Below the pieces are notes generated by a model. The model was not told the DNA's origin, ran no database searches, and was given only the letters and a program-made list of their open reading frames with translations. Position numbers and translations under genes: made by a program. Shown here one piece after another: positions 35,626 through 45,410 of a DNA stretch of 64,000 nt (position 1 is its first letter; each line of letters begins with the position of its first letter). The stretch is from Sulfolobales archaeon HS-7 (GTDB taxonomy: Archaea; Thermoproteota; Thermoprotei_A; Sulfolobales; Sulfolobaceae): positions 977,369-1,041,368 of the forward strand of contig AP024596.1 in the NCBI GenBank assembly GCA_019704295.1, written 5' to 3'.

Positions 35626-36684
35626 ATGGAAAAGTACTGTCCTAGATGCGGTAATTCATTACAGGATAGTGTGCAAGTTTGTCAATATTGCGGTTATACA
35701 TTCCCATCTTCACAGCCTAACACACAACCTCAAACTCCGCCTCCCACATATCAACCATTACCAACACAGCCCCCAAGCAACGTTGGCAAAACTCAATATG
35801 GTACATCTCAACCGAATCAACCAACGGGAATTCCACAACCGTCATATAGTTATAGACAACAACCGGTTCTACCTGCTAACTATATTCAAAATGTCCCTAA
35901 ACAGTTTTTATCAGTGTTACAAACATCGTATCAAGCTATTTTATCAACATATAACTACGCAAAACTAATTGTTGGAATAAGCGTAATACTGTTTGCTGTT
36001 GGGGAATTATTTCCACAAATAGAGTTAATTATATCCTCCATCAGATTTCATGCATATGCTTCAATAGCACCAGCTACATTGCTTATTGCATCATTTCTTA
36101 TTTATTTAGTAGTAGGAATATTATTCCTAATAAGTAAAAATTTCTCACTTAATCGATTAATATATCCTCTATCACTACTATACTTCCTTATACTAGGTAT
36201 AACAGAGATGGTGGCTACTGCGATAGCTACAGGCACTGGCTATTTCCCTGGTGTAATCTTAGTTACTGGTTCAATCTTGGGATTCTTTGCAATAATGAAA
36301 AGTAACGATAAGATTACCGCTTATGTAATTGGTTTCGTATCTGTGCTTCTCATATATATTTATAGTAATTCATTCCTTAACTCAAACCTATGGGGTCCTG
36401 CAGTGTTAACGGTATTATCCTTCTTAATAGTTATGACTTTCGTCGATATGAGAGTAATTAGAGGAGTCGGTTGGTCTATAAGTGCGCTGATACTGTCAAT
36501 AGGATTTATTACGTTTGGCTCTAGCTTGCTCTCTGTATCAAACCCAGGAGGATACTTGGGTACAGCATATTTTGGAATAACAGTTGCTAGTGGAATATTA
36601 TCTGTGATAGGTGGAGTATTCGGTATAGTATGCGGAATATTTATGATAATATTTTCATTAATTACTCGAGAAACATTATTTTAA
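35626..36684 (+). CDS. zinc-ribbon membrane protein
   Basis: The 352-residue protein starts with a double-CxxC zinc ribbon (CPRCGNSLQDSVQVCQYCGY), then about 60 residues rich in Pro, Gln and Ser, then about eight hydrophobic helices. Such zinc-ribbon plus polytopic proteins are common in archaea with no assigned role. A TATA element CTTTTTATTTT (near 35595-35605) lies about 26 nt before the ATG, so it is leaderless. Confidence 0.75.
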   Translation: MEKYCPRCGNSLQDSVQVCQYCGYTFPSSQPNTQPQTPPPTYQPLPTQPPSNVGKTQYGTSQPNQPTGIPQPSYSYRQQPVLPANYIQNVPKQFLSVLQTSYQAILSTYNYAKLIVGISVILFAVGELFPQIELIISSIRFHAYASIAPATLLIASFLIYLVVGILFLISKNFSLNRLIYPLSLLYFLILGITEMVATAIATGTGYFPGVILVTGSILGFFAIMKSNDKITAYVIGFVSVLLIYIYSNSFLNSNLWGPAVLTVLSFLIVMTFVDMRVIRGVGWSISALILSIGFITFGSSLLSVSNPGGYLGTAYFGITVASGILSVIGGVFGIVCGIFMIIFSLITRETLF

Positions 36685-36942
36685 CTTCAGTGTGAGTTAA
36701 GTGGTGAGAGTTTTCCTCTACGACAGTAGACTCGGATTATTTAGAATGTGAAATTATATGAGTATTTTCTCAGTTCTCTTAGGTAACGGTTCTCCTATTC
36801 GAACGTCTTATTCCTTAACGTAATTTATCATGACTGAAATCGAGTAAGAATGGGGAAGGCCTCTCTCATTTTCACGCTTAACAATAATTATTTCAATATT
36901 ATTTTGAGTCTACTAATGAGGAAGGACCATTCGCATTCCGTT

Positions 36943-37863
36943 CTATGATTTTTTTCTTCTCTGAATAGCACGTTCATATTCTTTTTTCTCCTCATCAGTT
37001 TCTGGGGAATATTGCTTTACTGGAATAGGTTTACCATTTTCATCTATGTGAACAAAGGTAAAGTATGTTGTGGTTACATGTTCCGTTATCCCGCTTTGAG
37101 GTTCGTATTTGATTACATTTAACGTTACTTCCATTGATGTCCTACCGACGTATGATATACACCCCCTAATAAGTATGTAATCTCCTAACATAACGGGAGA
37201 ATAAAATGACGTCCTACTAACGGCAGCAGTTACAACGTGTCCGTTTGAATAAGGATATCCGATGTAATTTAGACAAAGTATTCCCCCTGTGTCGTCCATA
37301 ATTTTAAGAATTCTACCTGCAGAAGCTGTCACTCCGTTATATGTCAAATCTGGGGTCACGTTAAGGCTATTAGTTATTATATACCTAAAACCGATTGTCG
37401 GGTTAGTAACATCAAATCTCCTCTCATTTCTATCCTTAATTTTCTGAAGACGTTCTTCCCTCCTTCTCATCGCAACATTCCATATTTCCTGGTCATCCGG
37501 TTCTATGATCTCCTCTATCTTCAGAGGTCGTAAATTCCTGTCCACTTTAACGTAAGAACCGTAGGCATTTGCTATTAACTCATTCCCTCTTAGAGCCTTC
37601 ATCTCTACTTCTACTGAAGTTCGCCCGACAAATTGTATTTCCGCGTATATAGATATGATATCTCCAAGTTTCACTCCTTTGTGAAAAACTACGTCATCCA
37701 AAGTTGCTAGCACTGCCTGCCCTTTCACAGCCTTTACTACACATAAAAGACCGGCGTCCGCTAGCCACCTTAGCATATCCCCTCCGTGTAATCTTCCTAG
37801 AAAGTTCGTCTCAGTGTAATGGACTATTTTATGTTGGACTATGCGGGTTTCAGACGTTTTCAA
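36943..37863 (-). CDS. acyl-CoA thioesterase, tandem hotdog domains
   Basis: The 306-residue protein carries two hotdog folds of the acyl-CoA hydrolase (YciA/ACOT) type. The first contains NFLGRLHGGDMLRWLADAGL, and both contain the recurring element FVGRTSVEVEM / YVGRTSMEVTL. It hydrolyses acyl-CoA thioesters. In the second domain the catalytic helix start is altered (LTYNGVTASAGRILKIMDDT), so one active half may be structural. It overlaps the upstream hypothetical gene by 14 bases. Confidence 0.85.
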   Translation of the reverse strand: MKTSETRIVQHKIVHYTETNFLGRLHGGDMLRWLADAGLLCVVKAVKGQAVLATLDDVVFHKGVKLGDIISIYAEIQFVGRTSVEVEMKALRGNELIANAYGSYVKVDRNLRPLKIEEIIEPDDQEIWNVAMRRREERLQKIKDRNERRFDVTNPTIGFRYIITNSLNVTPDLTYNGVTASAGRILKIMDDTGGILCLNYIGYPYSNGHVVTAAVSRTSFYSPVMLGDYILIRGCISYVGRTSMEVTLNVIKYEPQSGITEHVTTTYFTFVHIDENGKPIPVKQYSPETDEEKKEYERAIQRRKKS

Positions 37864-38251
37864 CTATTACACCTAATATTTCGTCAGAAAGTTTAAGGTA
37901 TTCTCCGCTTCCAGTCTTCCTCCATTCGAGGATCGCATCCCTTAATCCATCAAGGATCTCCTTTAAATTCGTGGGTATATCCCTAAGAATTCTTTCGGGG
38001 AAATCAGTAACTGAAACTCGTTTCGGTCGGGCTGAGAAAAACGGAAGGTATTCATCCTGAGTAGCACTAATTATAAGGCCACCATGACGATCTACCATAT
38101 ACTCGTATCCTCCTACACGACCAACAGTTACCGCAAAGTCCTCACCTGGTGGAACTACTTGACTTAGTGAGTTGAGGAACGCAATGGAGCTCTTCAGATC
38201 CTTATTTCTCTTTACTCGCGTTAAGGAATTCTTAAAATCTTCTACGCTCAT
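37850..38251 (-). CDS. conserved hypothetical protein, 133 aa
   Basis: I do not recognise a domain. It is soluble, with a helical N-terminus, a central strand-rich part (FAVTVGRVGGYEYMVDRHGG) and a C-terminal helix. It is the first gene of an operon with the thioesterase (overlapping ends). A TATA element (TTTTTATAA in reverse, near 38278) precedes the ATG by about 26 nt. Confidence 0.65.
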   Translation of the reverse strand: MSVEDFKNSLTRVKRNKDLKSSIAFLNSLSQVVPPGEDFAVTVGRVGGYEYMVDRHGGLIISATQDEYLPFFSARPKRVSVTDFPERILRDIPTNLKEILDGLRDAILEWRKTGSGEYLKLSDEILGVIVENV

Positions 38252-38539
38252 AGTAACAAGATTTGGGATTCCCAGTTATAAAAATGGAGGTTATAAGAAA
38301 GGGGAAATTGAGTGAGATATGAAGACATTCTATACGACACCTCCCTAAGTTCCAGTTATTATTAAAAAGAACTATTAGAAGACTTTCAATTTCAGTAAAA
38401 CCTTTCTGATAACTATTCCAAGAAGGTATTATCTTAATGGGAAGATTCAGGGAAGGCATAAGGCCCTATCTACAGGGATTGGATTTATACCCCTTTTAGT
38501 TAATCTAAAATAAGAGAAAGGGACTCATTTATGTTAATT

Positions 38540-38750
38540 ACACTTATTTACGCAGTATGTGTTACTGAGACGCCTTAGCGAGGCTGTGTGGTACGCCCCT
38601 GCTCCAATCAGCAGCCATCAGGACACCACCATGTCCACTTCGAGGTGCAATCCTTAGACACTATGGTGCCCTACAGGCAAGGTGGAGATAAGAAGCAGGA
38701 AGTCCCTACCGTGAGGTAGGGTATAGTATCCATCAGGGTAAGTTCACTTA
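38540..38750 (+). pseudogene. TnpB C-terminal tail and transposon right end without the gene
   Basis: The stretch ending GGGTAAGTTCAC matches the right end of the intact element at 43600-43692. Both have CAAGGTGG..., AGAAGCAGGAAG, a strong hairpin, then GGGT(A/G)AGTTCAC. Translation gives YRQGGDKKQEVPTVR, close to the TnpB tail [17 protein letters not shown] perfect hairpin CCCTACC-GTGA-GGTAGGG lies at 38704-38721. Upstream, 38540-38690 contains several more potential stems. No RuvC domain or left end is present. It is either a deletion relic or a TnpB-less omega-RNA-like unit. 38252-38540 is otherwise empty. Confidence 0.6.
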
Positions 38751-38797
38751 TGTAGCTTAACCTGAAGGCATTATTTGTCAAGGTTAAGTTCCTTCCC

Positions 38798-39970
38798 CTA
38801 GGTTGGGGTTGGCGTCTTAAAAATATCGCTTCTTCTTAGGGTCCTTTCCCACGTTCTGTCAAATCTAAAGATTTCCATGAATATTGCAGTGATGTGGAGT
38901 ATGACGACCAGTTGGATGTATACATAAGAGACAAAAGCGTAAGGTATTCCTATCATATGTTTTTTTGAAATAATCACTGCCACTATAAACGTGAAAAGTG
39001 AAGACAGAGTAATGAAGGAACCGAATACTAAAAGCATTTCACGAGGAACTACAATGACCAAAGAGTAGTCTAATAAACTGATTGCCATGAACATAGGGGT
39101 AAATACTACTGTTATTGCGTCTATTATCTTTAGTGTGGGTTTGCCTAATTCCTTCATGGATATTTCGAGATGTCCCCGATACCACCTTAGTCTTTGCTTT
39201 ATTAGGGCTCTTAAACTAGGGGCAACCTCCCTCCAGGAGAGAACAGACGGGACGTAAATCACCTTATAATTCTTTGCAGTTAGCCTCAAACTTAGGTCTA
39301 GGTCCTCGGTTAGAGTATTCTCATTCCATAGCCCAACTTCTCTTAATACGGAGCTTCTAATAAACATGCACGTTCCGTTAAGAGGAACGAATCCACCTAA
39401 TCTAGCCCTTCCCGCTATACTGTACTCGTATAAAAGTTCCTCAAGGGCTGCAAACCTTGAAGCCAGACTATCGTTTACGTTTATCGGGAGAAGTTTCCCC
39501 TGGACTGCTGCGACATCCCTTTTTTCGAATTGTCCCGCTGCAGATTTTAATGCATCAAGTTTCGGGATTGTGTCTGCATCGAACACCGCTACTATTTCCC
39601 CCTTTGCTACGTCCATCGCTGCGTTCAGGGCTGCTGCCTTTCCCTTTTTGTTTATAGACAAACATTTAATCAGGCGGTAGTTCTCTGCATACTTCATGCA
39701 AACGTCTAGGGTATTATCTGTGGAACCGCTTTCCGCAACAATAATCTCCATTTTCTCCCTGTCGTATTCCTGCTGAATTAGCCTATCTATTATTCTTGGA
39801 AGTTGCTTCTCTTCGTTCTTCGCAGGAATGATAATACTTACTGTAGGATAATTATTTATTGTAGAGTAAGCAGAAAATTTCCATGTTATACCTAAGCTGG
39901 ATAGAGAAGTATTATAGAGGTTCCATATAGTCACTAATGTTACGGAAAACAGCACCAAATATGTGAGCAT
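38798..39970 (-). CDS. membrane glycosyltransferase, family 2
   Basis: The 390-residue protein is a processive-type GT2. It has one N-terminal membrane helix, a GT-A domain with SIIIPAKNEEKQLPRIIDRL, the metal-binding VFDADTIP, the acceptor motif TEDLDLSLRL and QRLRWYRGHLE (the QxxRW motif of cellulose and hyaluronan synthases), and three to four C-terminal helices. It probably builds a surface or exported polysaccharide. A TATA element (ATATATAT, near 39996) lies 26 nt before the ATG. Confidence 0.87.
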   Translation of the reverse strand: MLTYLVLFSVTLVTIWNLYNTSLSSLGITWKFSAYSTINNYPTVSIIIPAKNEEKQLPRIIDRLIQQEYDREKMEIIVAESGSTDNTLDVCMKYAENYRLIKCLSINKKGKAAALNAAMDVAKGEIVAVFDADTIPKLDALKSAAGQFEKRDVAAVQGKLLPINVNDSLASRFAALEELLYEYSIAGRARLGGFVPLNGTCMFIRSSVLREVGLWNENTLTEDLDLSLRLTAKNYKVIYVPSVLSWREVAPSLRALIKQRLRWYRGHLEISMKELGKPTLKIIDAITVVFTPMFMAISLLDYSLVIVVPREMLLVFGSFITLSSLFTFIVAVIISKKHMIGIPYAFVSYVYIQLVVILHITAIFMEIFRFDRTWERTLRRSDIFKTPTPT

Positions 39971-40088
39971 CAGGTTAGATACGCTTTAATCATATATATT
40001 CTTAATATTACCTCAATTATGTATAACGATCGAAGCATTGACAATATAGTCCTATTGCTCTTTAAATCATCTTCACCAAATATTAATT

Positions 40089-40355
40089 ATGATAACCAAA
40101 TCTGATATCAGAGATATAATGGGGGAGTACTCTCCTCGTGGTGAAACTTTAGCTAATGTAGGTAAGTTCATAGCGATTGGCTTGGACGATCCTTTCCACG
40201 TAACAACCATTACCGGGGGGGCTCTTATTATAGCGGGGGAGATCATGAGAAGGAGAACCCCTCTAGGTGTCAGAATGGCCACTCTAATGATACGGCAAGG
40301 GATACAGGAATTCCATAAAATTTCATTGGAGATAAGTACACTTGGGTTAAAGTAA
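40089..40355 (+). CDS. hypothetical protein, 88 aa
   Basis: I do not recognise this small protein. It has a central glycine-rich helix-like part ([20 protein letters not shown]). It may be leaderless (TTTAAATC at 40061-40068, about 26 nt upstream). Its stop overlaps the ATG of the next gene (TAATG), so the two are coupled. Confidence 0.6.
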   Translation: MITKSDIRDIMGEYSPRGETLANVGKFIAIGLDDPFHVTTITGGALIIAGEIMRRRTPLGVRMATLMIRQGIQEFHKISLEISTLGLK

Positions 40356-41266
40356 TGAAAATAACGCCGATAGCCTTTGAGAGTCTAGGGGTGAGATCTC
40401 AATGTACATTAGTGGAAACTAAAGATATTAGGATACTAATCGACCCTGCTGTGTCATTGGCTCCTAGGAGATACGGTCTCCCCCCTCATCAGAATGAAGT
40501 TGATAAATTAAATGAACTAAAAAGGAAGATAGAGTCGACGGACGCCGAACTCATAATCGTAACACATTACCATTACGACCATCACGATCCTGGGTACGTT
40601 GTAAGTAACGAGATCTATAGGAATAAGACGGTGTTAATTAAGGACCCATTAAACTTCATAAATGTAAGTCAAAAGGTCTTTAGGGCTCCTAAATTTCTTA
40701 AGAGTATTGAAAAGAAAGCATCCGAGGTGCAGATAGGGGACGGGAAGAAATTTGAGATAGGTTCTACGAAAATAAATATCTCTAACCCCGTACCCCATGG
40801 TGCGGACGAAAGGTTAGGTTACGTTATCCAAGTTGCTATAAGTGATAAGGACGATACAGTTCTTTTCACATCAGATATAGAGGGGGCGCCCAGAGGCGAA
40901 CATCTTGCCTTTACTAATGAGATCAGACCTGGTATTATAGTCATTGATGGTCCTCTCTCATATCTTTTAGGGAGGGCTTGGAATGAAGAGACACTTAATA
41001 ATGCAATGAAAAACATGGAGTACTTTATGAGGCTCGGTCTGCATACCGCGATAATAGACCATCACGTTCTGAGAGATCTGGAGTATCAGAGAGTTTTGGC
41101 ACCTGTAATCGATGTAGCAAAGTCAGCGGGCGTTAAAGTAGTTACAGCCGCGGAATATTTAGGAATGGAGAACCTACAACTCGAAGCGAGGAGAAGGGAA
41201 CTCTACACGTATGAGAATAAACCAGGAAAACTGACAAGAAACATGCTAAACCTAATGGACTCATAG
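40355..41266 (+). CDS. UPF0282-family metallo-beta-lactamase protein
   Basis: The 303-residue protein has the metal motif [13 protein letters not shown], the LFTSDIEG Asp-containing loop and IIDHHVLRD, as in the UPF0282 (COG2248) archaeal hydrolases. The opening residues and the [20 protein letters not shown] segment are characteristic. Reaction unknown. It is convergent with the alcohol dehydrogenase gene, 12 bp apart. Confidence 0.85.
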   Translation: MKITPIAFESLGVRSQCTLVETKDIRILIDPAVSLAPRRYGLPPHQNEVDKLNELKRKIESTDAELIIVTHYHYDHHDPGYVVSNEIYRNKTVLIKDPLNFINVSQKVFRAPKFLKSIEKKASEVQIGDGKKFEIGSTKINISNPVPHGADERLGYVIQVAISDKDDTVLFTSDIEGAPRGEHLAFTNEIRPGIIVIDGPLSYLLGRAWNEETLNNAMKNMEYFMRLGLHTAIIDHHVLRDLEYQRVLAPVIDVAKSAGVKVVTAAEYLGMENLQLEARRRELYTYENKPGKLTRNMLNLMDS

Positions 41267-41277
41267 CACGGGAACTC

Positions 41278-42288
41278 TTATAACCATGGATCAGCTACTA
41301 TTCTTCCTAACGCATTACCCTTCTTATATTCTTCGAGTGCCTCACCTACTTTGTCAAGGCTTACTACCTTGTCAATAAGTATTTTCATTTTTCCCTCAGC
41401 TACTAGTCTTAATCCTTCCCTTAACTCATCCAATGTATTCCCTACTGATGCTGTAACAGTTATTTCCCTAACTATGTTATACAAGGGATTCATTTCTATT
41501 TTTTCCCTCTCATATCCAATCAGGACGACTCTCCCCTTTCTCCCTACTGCTCTAATGTACGAATTATACGATTCCTTTGTTCCCACAAGGTCGTAAACCA
41601 CATCGGCCATATTACCCTTTGTTATTTCGTGTACTTTCTTAGTTAAGCTATCCTTTAGCGGATTGACGACTTCTGTGGCTCCTAATTCTTTTGCTAGCTC
41701 TAATTTCTTTTGATTACGAGAGACTGCAATAACTTTAGCCCCCTTCAGCCTATTATATTGAATTAGCTGGAAACCTACACCTCCTACACCGTAAACAACT
41801 ACAGTATCTCCCTCTTTTATAGAGGCCTTACTTGTGGCATGAATGGCAGTAGTAACGCTACATCCTATCGGCGCAGCTTCCTCAAATGAAATCTGATCAG
41901 GTATTCTTATTGCATTCCTGATGGGGGCTTTAACATATTGTGCAAACCCCCCGTTATTCATGAAACCTAATTCTAGTTTCGGTCTAGGGCATAGGTTTTC
42001 TTCACCTGTTTTGCAGAAATTACATTGTCCGCAACCCTGATAATAGTATAGAACTACTCTATCCCCCTTCTTCAAATCACTATCTCCCTTGATCTCCTCA
42101 ACCTCACCTGCAATTTCATGCCCTAAAATTATTCCGTTGGGCGCTGGTATTATGGAATCTAGGAAATGGAGTTCTGTATGACAAATTCCTGCAGAATGAA
42201 CTTTGATCAGGACTTCACCGTTCTCTATCTTAGGTAGTTCAACCTCATCCTTTACAAGCCCTCCGTCTCTAAGGAGTAATGCCCGCAT
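41278..42288 (-). CDS. zinc-dependent alcohol dehydrogenase, MDR family
   Basis: The 336-residue protein has the catalytic zinc site (AGICHTELHFLD, GHEIAGEVEE) and the structural zinc motif CGQCNFCKTGEENLC. The Rossmann motif GVGGVG follows. It oxidises alcohols or reduces aldehydes with NAD(P)H; the substrate cannot be fixed from sequence. A TATA-like AATTAAAAA (in reverse, near 42312) precedes it. Confidence 0.9.
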   Translation of the reverse strand: MRALLLRDGGLVKDEVELPKIENGEVLIKVHSAGICHTELHFLDSIIPAPNGIILGHEIAGEVEEIKGDSDLKKGDRVVLYYYQGCGQCNFCKTGEENLCPRPKLELGFMNNGGFAQYVKAPIRNAIRIPDQISFEEAAPIGCSVTTAIHATSKASIKEGDTVVVYGVGGVGFQLIQYNRLKGAKVIAVSRNQKKLELAKELGATEVVNPLKDSLTKKVHEITKGNMADVVYDLVGTKESYNSYIRAVGRKGRVVLIGYEREKIEMNPLYNIVREITVTASVGNTLDELREGLRLVAEGKMKILIDKVVSLDKVGEALEEYKKGNALGRIVADPWL

Positions 42289-42456
42289 GATTAATACATG
42301 CTTAAGCGCTTTTTTAATTTTTAGTTAAGATACTAAAATAGATGTTGTTATTTTTTATCTTAATGGGGGTTCAAAGGGGGCGAAAGACCCCTTCCGTAAG
42401 GGGATGGATAGCCCCCTTTGTATAAGGTTAAATATCCGTTCTTCTGCATTCTCCTA

Positions 42457-43686
42457 ATGCCCGACGTAGTGTTCAGGTTCAGAGCCTACACTAATGACAA
42501 AACGTTGAGGGCGTTAAAGGCCCAGTTGAAGTCGGCGTCTGAATTGTACAACACCCTGCGTTGGGCAGACTCCTATTTCTATGCAAGAGACGGAAAAGGT
42601 CTGAACCAAACCCAGTTGAGGCAACTAGCGCTAGACCTGAGGAAGCAGGACGTGGAGTATCAACAACTGCACTCTCAAGTTGCTCAGAACGTTGCGGATC
42701 GCTTCTACGAGGCCAGGGAGAGGTTCTTCAAGGGATTAGCAAGGTTTCCCAAGGAGAAGAAGGCCTACAGATGGTACTCCCTGGTCTATCCGCAGAGCGG
42801 GTGGAAGGTATTGAGAGTGAGGGAGATAAGGAAGAAGAGCAGGGAGGGTAGCCCAAAGAAGTTGATGACGCTGAGTCTCTCCCATCTAGGTGTATTCGAG
42901 GTTCTTGTGCATAGGGACTTTCCCCTGGACAAGGTAAAGAGGGTTGTAGTAAAGCTAATGCCCTCAGAGAGGATTTACGTCTCCTTCGTGGTCGAGGGTT
43001 ACGAGTTCCCCAAGCTAGCTAAGGTCAATAAAGTAACGGCACTGGACGTGGGCATCAAGACACTCATCATGACGTCAGAGGGAGAGTATTTCCCAAACGT
43101 AAAGCCTTACGAGAAGGCGTTGCGGAAGGTGAGGCACTTACATAGGATCCTGTCCAGGAAGAAGTTCCTCTCCAAGAACTGGTTTAAGGCAAAGGTGAAG
43201 TTAGCCAAGGCATACGAGCATCTCAAGAACTTCAGGAGAGACCTCTACATGAAACTAGGTAAGCACTTCGCGAGGAACTATGACGCGGTGGTGATGGAGG
43301 ACATAAACGTCAAGAGGCTAGTGGGCAGATCGCTCAGGAAGACGAGGATGAGGCTCCATGACGTAGCCTTCAACGAGTTCAAGACGGTCTTGAAGTATCA
43401 GATGGAGAAGCACGGTAAATCCATCGCCCTAGTGGATCCGGGGTACACGTCTAAAACCTGTGCCAATTGTGGTTACGTGAAGGAAGACCTAACTCTCTCC
43501 GATAGGATCTTTTCCTGTCCCAAATGCGGATGGGTCACTGACCGTGATTACAACGCCTCCCTGAACATCCTACGTAGATCGGGGTCGGTGCGACCCTTAG
43601 TGCCTGTGGAGTTCCGCCCTCTACCAGTACTTCGGTACTGGCAAGGTGGGACCAGGAAGCAGGAAGCCCCGTTTAGGGCGGGGTGA
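42457..43686 (+). CDS. tnpB: TnpB, RNA-guided RuvC-like endonuclease
   Basis: The 409-residue protein has all RuvC parts: motif [10 protein letters not shown], motif [13 protein letters not shown], motif [15 protein letters not shown], and between the last two a zinc ribbon ([11 protein letters not shown]...FSCPKCG). The frame is intact and the catalytic Asp, Glu and Asp are present. TnpB nucleases use an RNA made from the right end of their element to cut DNA at the target motif and retain the transposon. I chose ATG 42457 over 42418 because the upstream part overlaps the left-end hairpin. The codon choice is GC-richer than in the neighbours, a sign of recent arrival. Confidence 0.92.
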   Translation: MPDVVFRFRAYTNDKTLRALKAQLKSASELYNTLRWADSYFYARDGKGLNQTQLRQLALDLRKQDVEYQQLHSQVAQNVADRFYEARERFFKGLARFPKEKKAYRWYSLVYPQSGWKVLRVREIRKKSREGSPKKLMTLSLSHLGVFEVLVHRDFPLDKVKRVVVKLMPSERIYVSFVVEGYEFPKLAKVNKVTALDVGIKTLIMTSEGEYFPNVKPYEKALRKVRHLHRILSRKKFLSKNWFKAKVKLAKAYEHLKNFRRDLYMKLGKHFARNYDAVVMEDINVKRLVGRSLRKTRMRLHDVAFNEFKTVLKYQMEKHGKSIALVDPGYTSKTCANCGYVKEDLTLSDRIFSCPKCGWVTDRDYNASLNILRRSGSVRPLVPVEFRPLPVLRYWQGGTRKQEAPFRAG

Positions 43687-43692
43687 GTTCAC
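43570..43692 (+). ncRNA. putative omega-RNA (reRNA) at the transposon right end
   Basis: The tnpB 3' end and right end contain two strong stems in series, one a 7-bp stem with a UUCG tetraloop (43624-43641), then CCCCG/CGGGG (43667-43683). This is where TnpB guide RNAs are encoded; the guide would begin just after the TTCAC at 43692. The 5' limit of the RNA is a guess. Confidence 0.5.
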
Positions 43693-43769
43693 ACCCTCTA
43701 ATACTTTAAAGAGTGAGGATGAAATTTCACCTTTTCAAAGTTCATTCGTTTAATATCGTCAATAGTAAA

Positions 43770-43930
43770 TGAGGAACCGTCGAACTTCGATGTCCGAAGA
43801 GGTGTTACATGCTTCGCCTCTAACACAGCTATGGGAACAGCGTGTCCAGAACTATACATAGATCAACGTTATGTTCCTTGATGTTCTTGCTATTGGCAAA
43901 CTTGCACCTTTTAAGACTAAATCACTGTAA
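43770..43930 (-). pseudogene. minus-strand TnpB tail relic
   Basis: The block ACATGCTTCGCCTCTAACAC, then AGCTATGGGAACAGCG and GTCCAGAAC also occurs at 2660-2710, and more weakly at 2290-2330. In reverse it reads SGHAVPIAVLEAKHVTPL, the same C-terminal tail as in the IS607-type tnpB relic. It lies 80 bp after the right end of the intact TnpB transposon but in the opposite orientation, so it is a separate dead element. 43930-44250 holds no gene. Confidence 0.5.
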
Positions 43931-44283
43931 GGACTTGGTAATCTCTTCTCTAGTTCTACGTGTTTTTCCCCGTGGAAGGTAAGCTTTAAGTCTTGTGTTT
44001 TTAAGTTCTTGTTGGAAAAAAGAATATTTAATTACTCTATTTATAAAGATGAGATAGTTAGCTGGGATTAGGAAAATGTTACTTTAAAACCTCAATAAAA
44101 GACGTCTTTTAGCATCAGTTTTAGATCCTTCGACGTTCTATATTAAATCTACGTACTGCCATTAACTAACAAGTTAAGCTTCGTTGGTAAAACTAGAATA
44201 CAAAATTCGGATGAACCGATAGGAAGACTCACGATCATTTACAATTAGGACAATCTTTTTATTCAATCAAATTGATGCTACTT

Positions 44284-45063
44284 ATGAACGTCAAACTCAT
44301 CGTGGTTTCAGTAGTGATAATAGGCGTGTTAGTTGGAGGACTCTCATATTATCAGCTATCCCATGTTACTCCGTCCCTAATAGTTCTCTCTCAGCAAGAT
44401 ATTTCCACCGTAATGCCGGGGTGGAAAGTGGCAGGAGTTTTAGTGGCAAATTACACGCCATTTTTCTCAAGTCTGTACCCTAATGCTACTCAGGTTGCAC
44501 AAGAGGAGTTTATTAAAGGTAATGCTACACTATACCTATACGTTATAGAGTATAATGCTACCCCTACTAATAAGCCGGGATACTCTGAATACGGTCACTT
44601 TCTGATCCACGCTAACGTAACTGGAAACACCAGTTATGTAAACCTCAATAATGTAATTTCAGAGGAGATAAACGCGATAAAGACAGGGAGCGGACTTAAA
44701 CCCGAAATCTCTAACTTCATGCTCTCTTCAAACGATAACGTAAACGTTCTCGAATATGGCAATTTAACTTCAAAAGATATTAATTTATACATAGAAGTAG
44801 TTAAAGATAATCAGAGTATTACATACATATCTATAGAGAATGCCTCAAACTACTCTGAGATATACTCATCAATATACTCATCTGTAAAGCAATATGCCGT
44901 TAACGGAACGCTCAATGGTTATAATTACTTTAACCTAACTATAACGTCCCTACAGGGACAAAGCTTCTATATTGTTGGTGAAAAACCAACATGGGTCGTA
45001 ATACTTGAATTTTACGGTCCACCCCAGTTTCAACTATTTAGCACCATTATGGAGAGAATTTAG
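44284..45063 (+). CDS. exported or membrane-anchored protein, hypothetical
   Basis: The N-terminus (MNVKLIVVSVVIIGVLVGGL) is a signal anchor, followed by about 235 external residues with many N-glycosylation sequons (NYT, NAT, NVT, NTS). I do not recognise a domain. A TATA box CTTTTTATT (44255-44263) lies 25 nt before ATG 44284, which favours this start over ATG 44275. Confidence 0.7.
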   Translation: MNVKLIVVSVVIIGVLVGGLSYYQLSHVTPSLIVLSQQDISTVMPGWKVAGVLVANYTPFFSSLYPNATQVAQEEFIKGNATLYLYVIEYNATPTNKPGYSEYGHFLIHANVTGNTSYVNLNNVISEEINAIKTGSGLKPEISNFMLSSNDNVNVLEYGNLTSKDINLYIEVVKDNQSITYISIENASNYSEIYSSIYSSVKQYAVNGTLNGYNYFNLTITSLQGQSFYIVGEKPTWVVILEFYGPPQFQLFSTIMERI

Positions 45064-45098
45064 AAAGAGTTATAAGGGACTTTTACGTTAATCTTCCG

Positions 45099-45410
45099 AT
45101 GATAAGCATAAGCTTACCTTCAGGCATACAATTATCTGGTATAGTAACGATAGTCGTTACTTTCTTACTAGGACTACTTATAGGAGTTTTAGTGAAAGAG
45201 TTGATCAAAGTTGGTATAGTTCTTCTAATAATAGTTGTTCTACTTTATGCACTAGGATATATTCATCCCTCTTTCATTCAATACGCGCTTCATCAGGCTG
45301 GAGTAGTTGCACAACAAGCCTACAGCTATGCCCAGGAATATAAAAATATTATTCCTTACACTTCTATAGCTTTCATTATAGGGTTTGTAATAGGTTTGTG
45401 GAAAGGTTAG
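45099..45410 (+). CDS. small membrane protein, FUN14-like
   Basis: The 103-residue protein has three hydrophobic segments (GIVTIVVTFLLGLLIGVLVK, LIKVGIVLLIIVVLLYALGY, IAFIIGFVIGLWKG). The glycine-rich spacing resembles the FUN14 family of archaeal membrane proteins; the match is by pattern only. It ends overlapping the convergent small gene by 4 bases. Confidence 0.6.
   Translation: MISISLPSGIQLSGIVTIVVTFLLGLLIGVLVKELIKVGIVLLIIVVLLYALGYIHPSFIQYALHQAGVVAQQAYSYAQEYKNIIPYTSIAFIIGFVIGLWKG

Larger units (their letters stand above)
42373..43692 (+). mobile_element. TnpB-only IS200/IS605-type transposon
   Basis: The left end is a nested hairpin: outer stem AAAGGGGGC (42373-42381) with GCCCCCTTT (42411-42419), inner stem CCCCTT-CCGT-AAGGGG (42388-42403). 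The right end has hairpins CCAGTAC-TTCG-GTACTGG (43624-43641) and CCCCG...CGGGG (43667-43683), then ends at TTCAC (43692). There is no TnpA, so it depends on a transposase supplied in trans. The TTCA at 42370-42373 just before the left hairpin could be part of the target-adjacent motif. Confidence 0.8.

Noticed and set aside
38540..38750. Possible SRP RNA or RNase P RNA, because of strong stems in an intergenic region
   Set aside because: The SRP GNAR/helix 8 motif and the RNase P core sequences are absent, while the 3' part matches the right end of the TnpB transposon.
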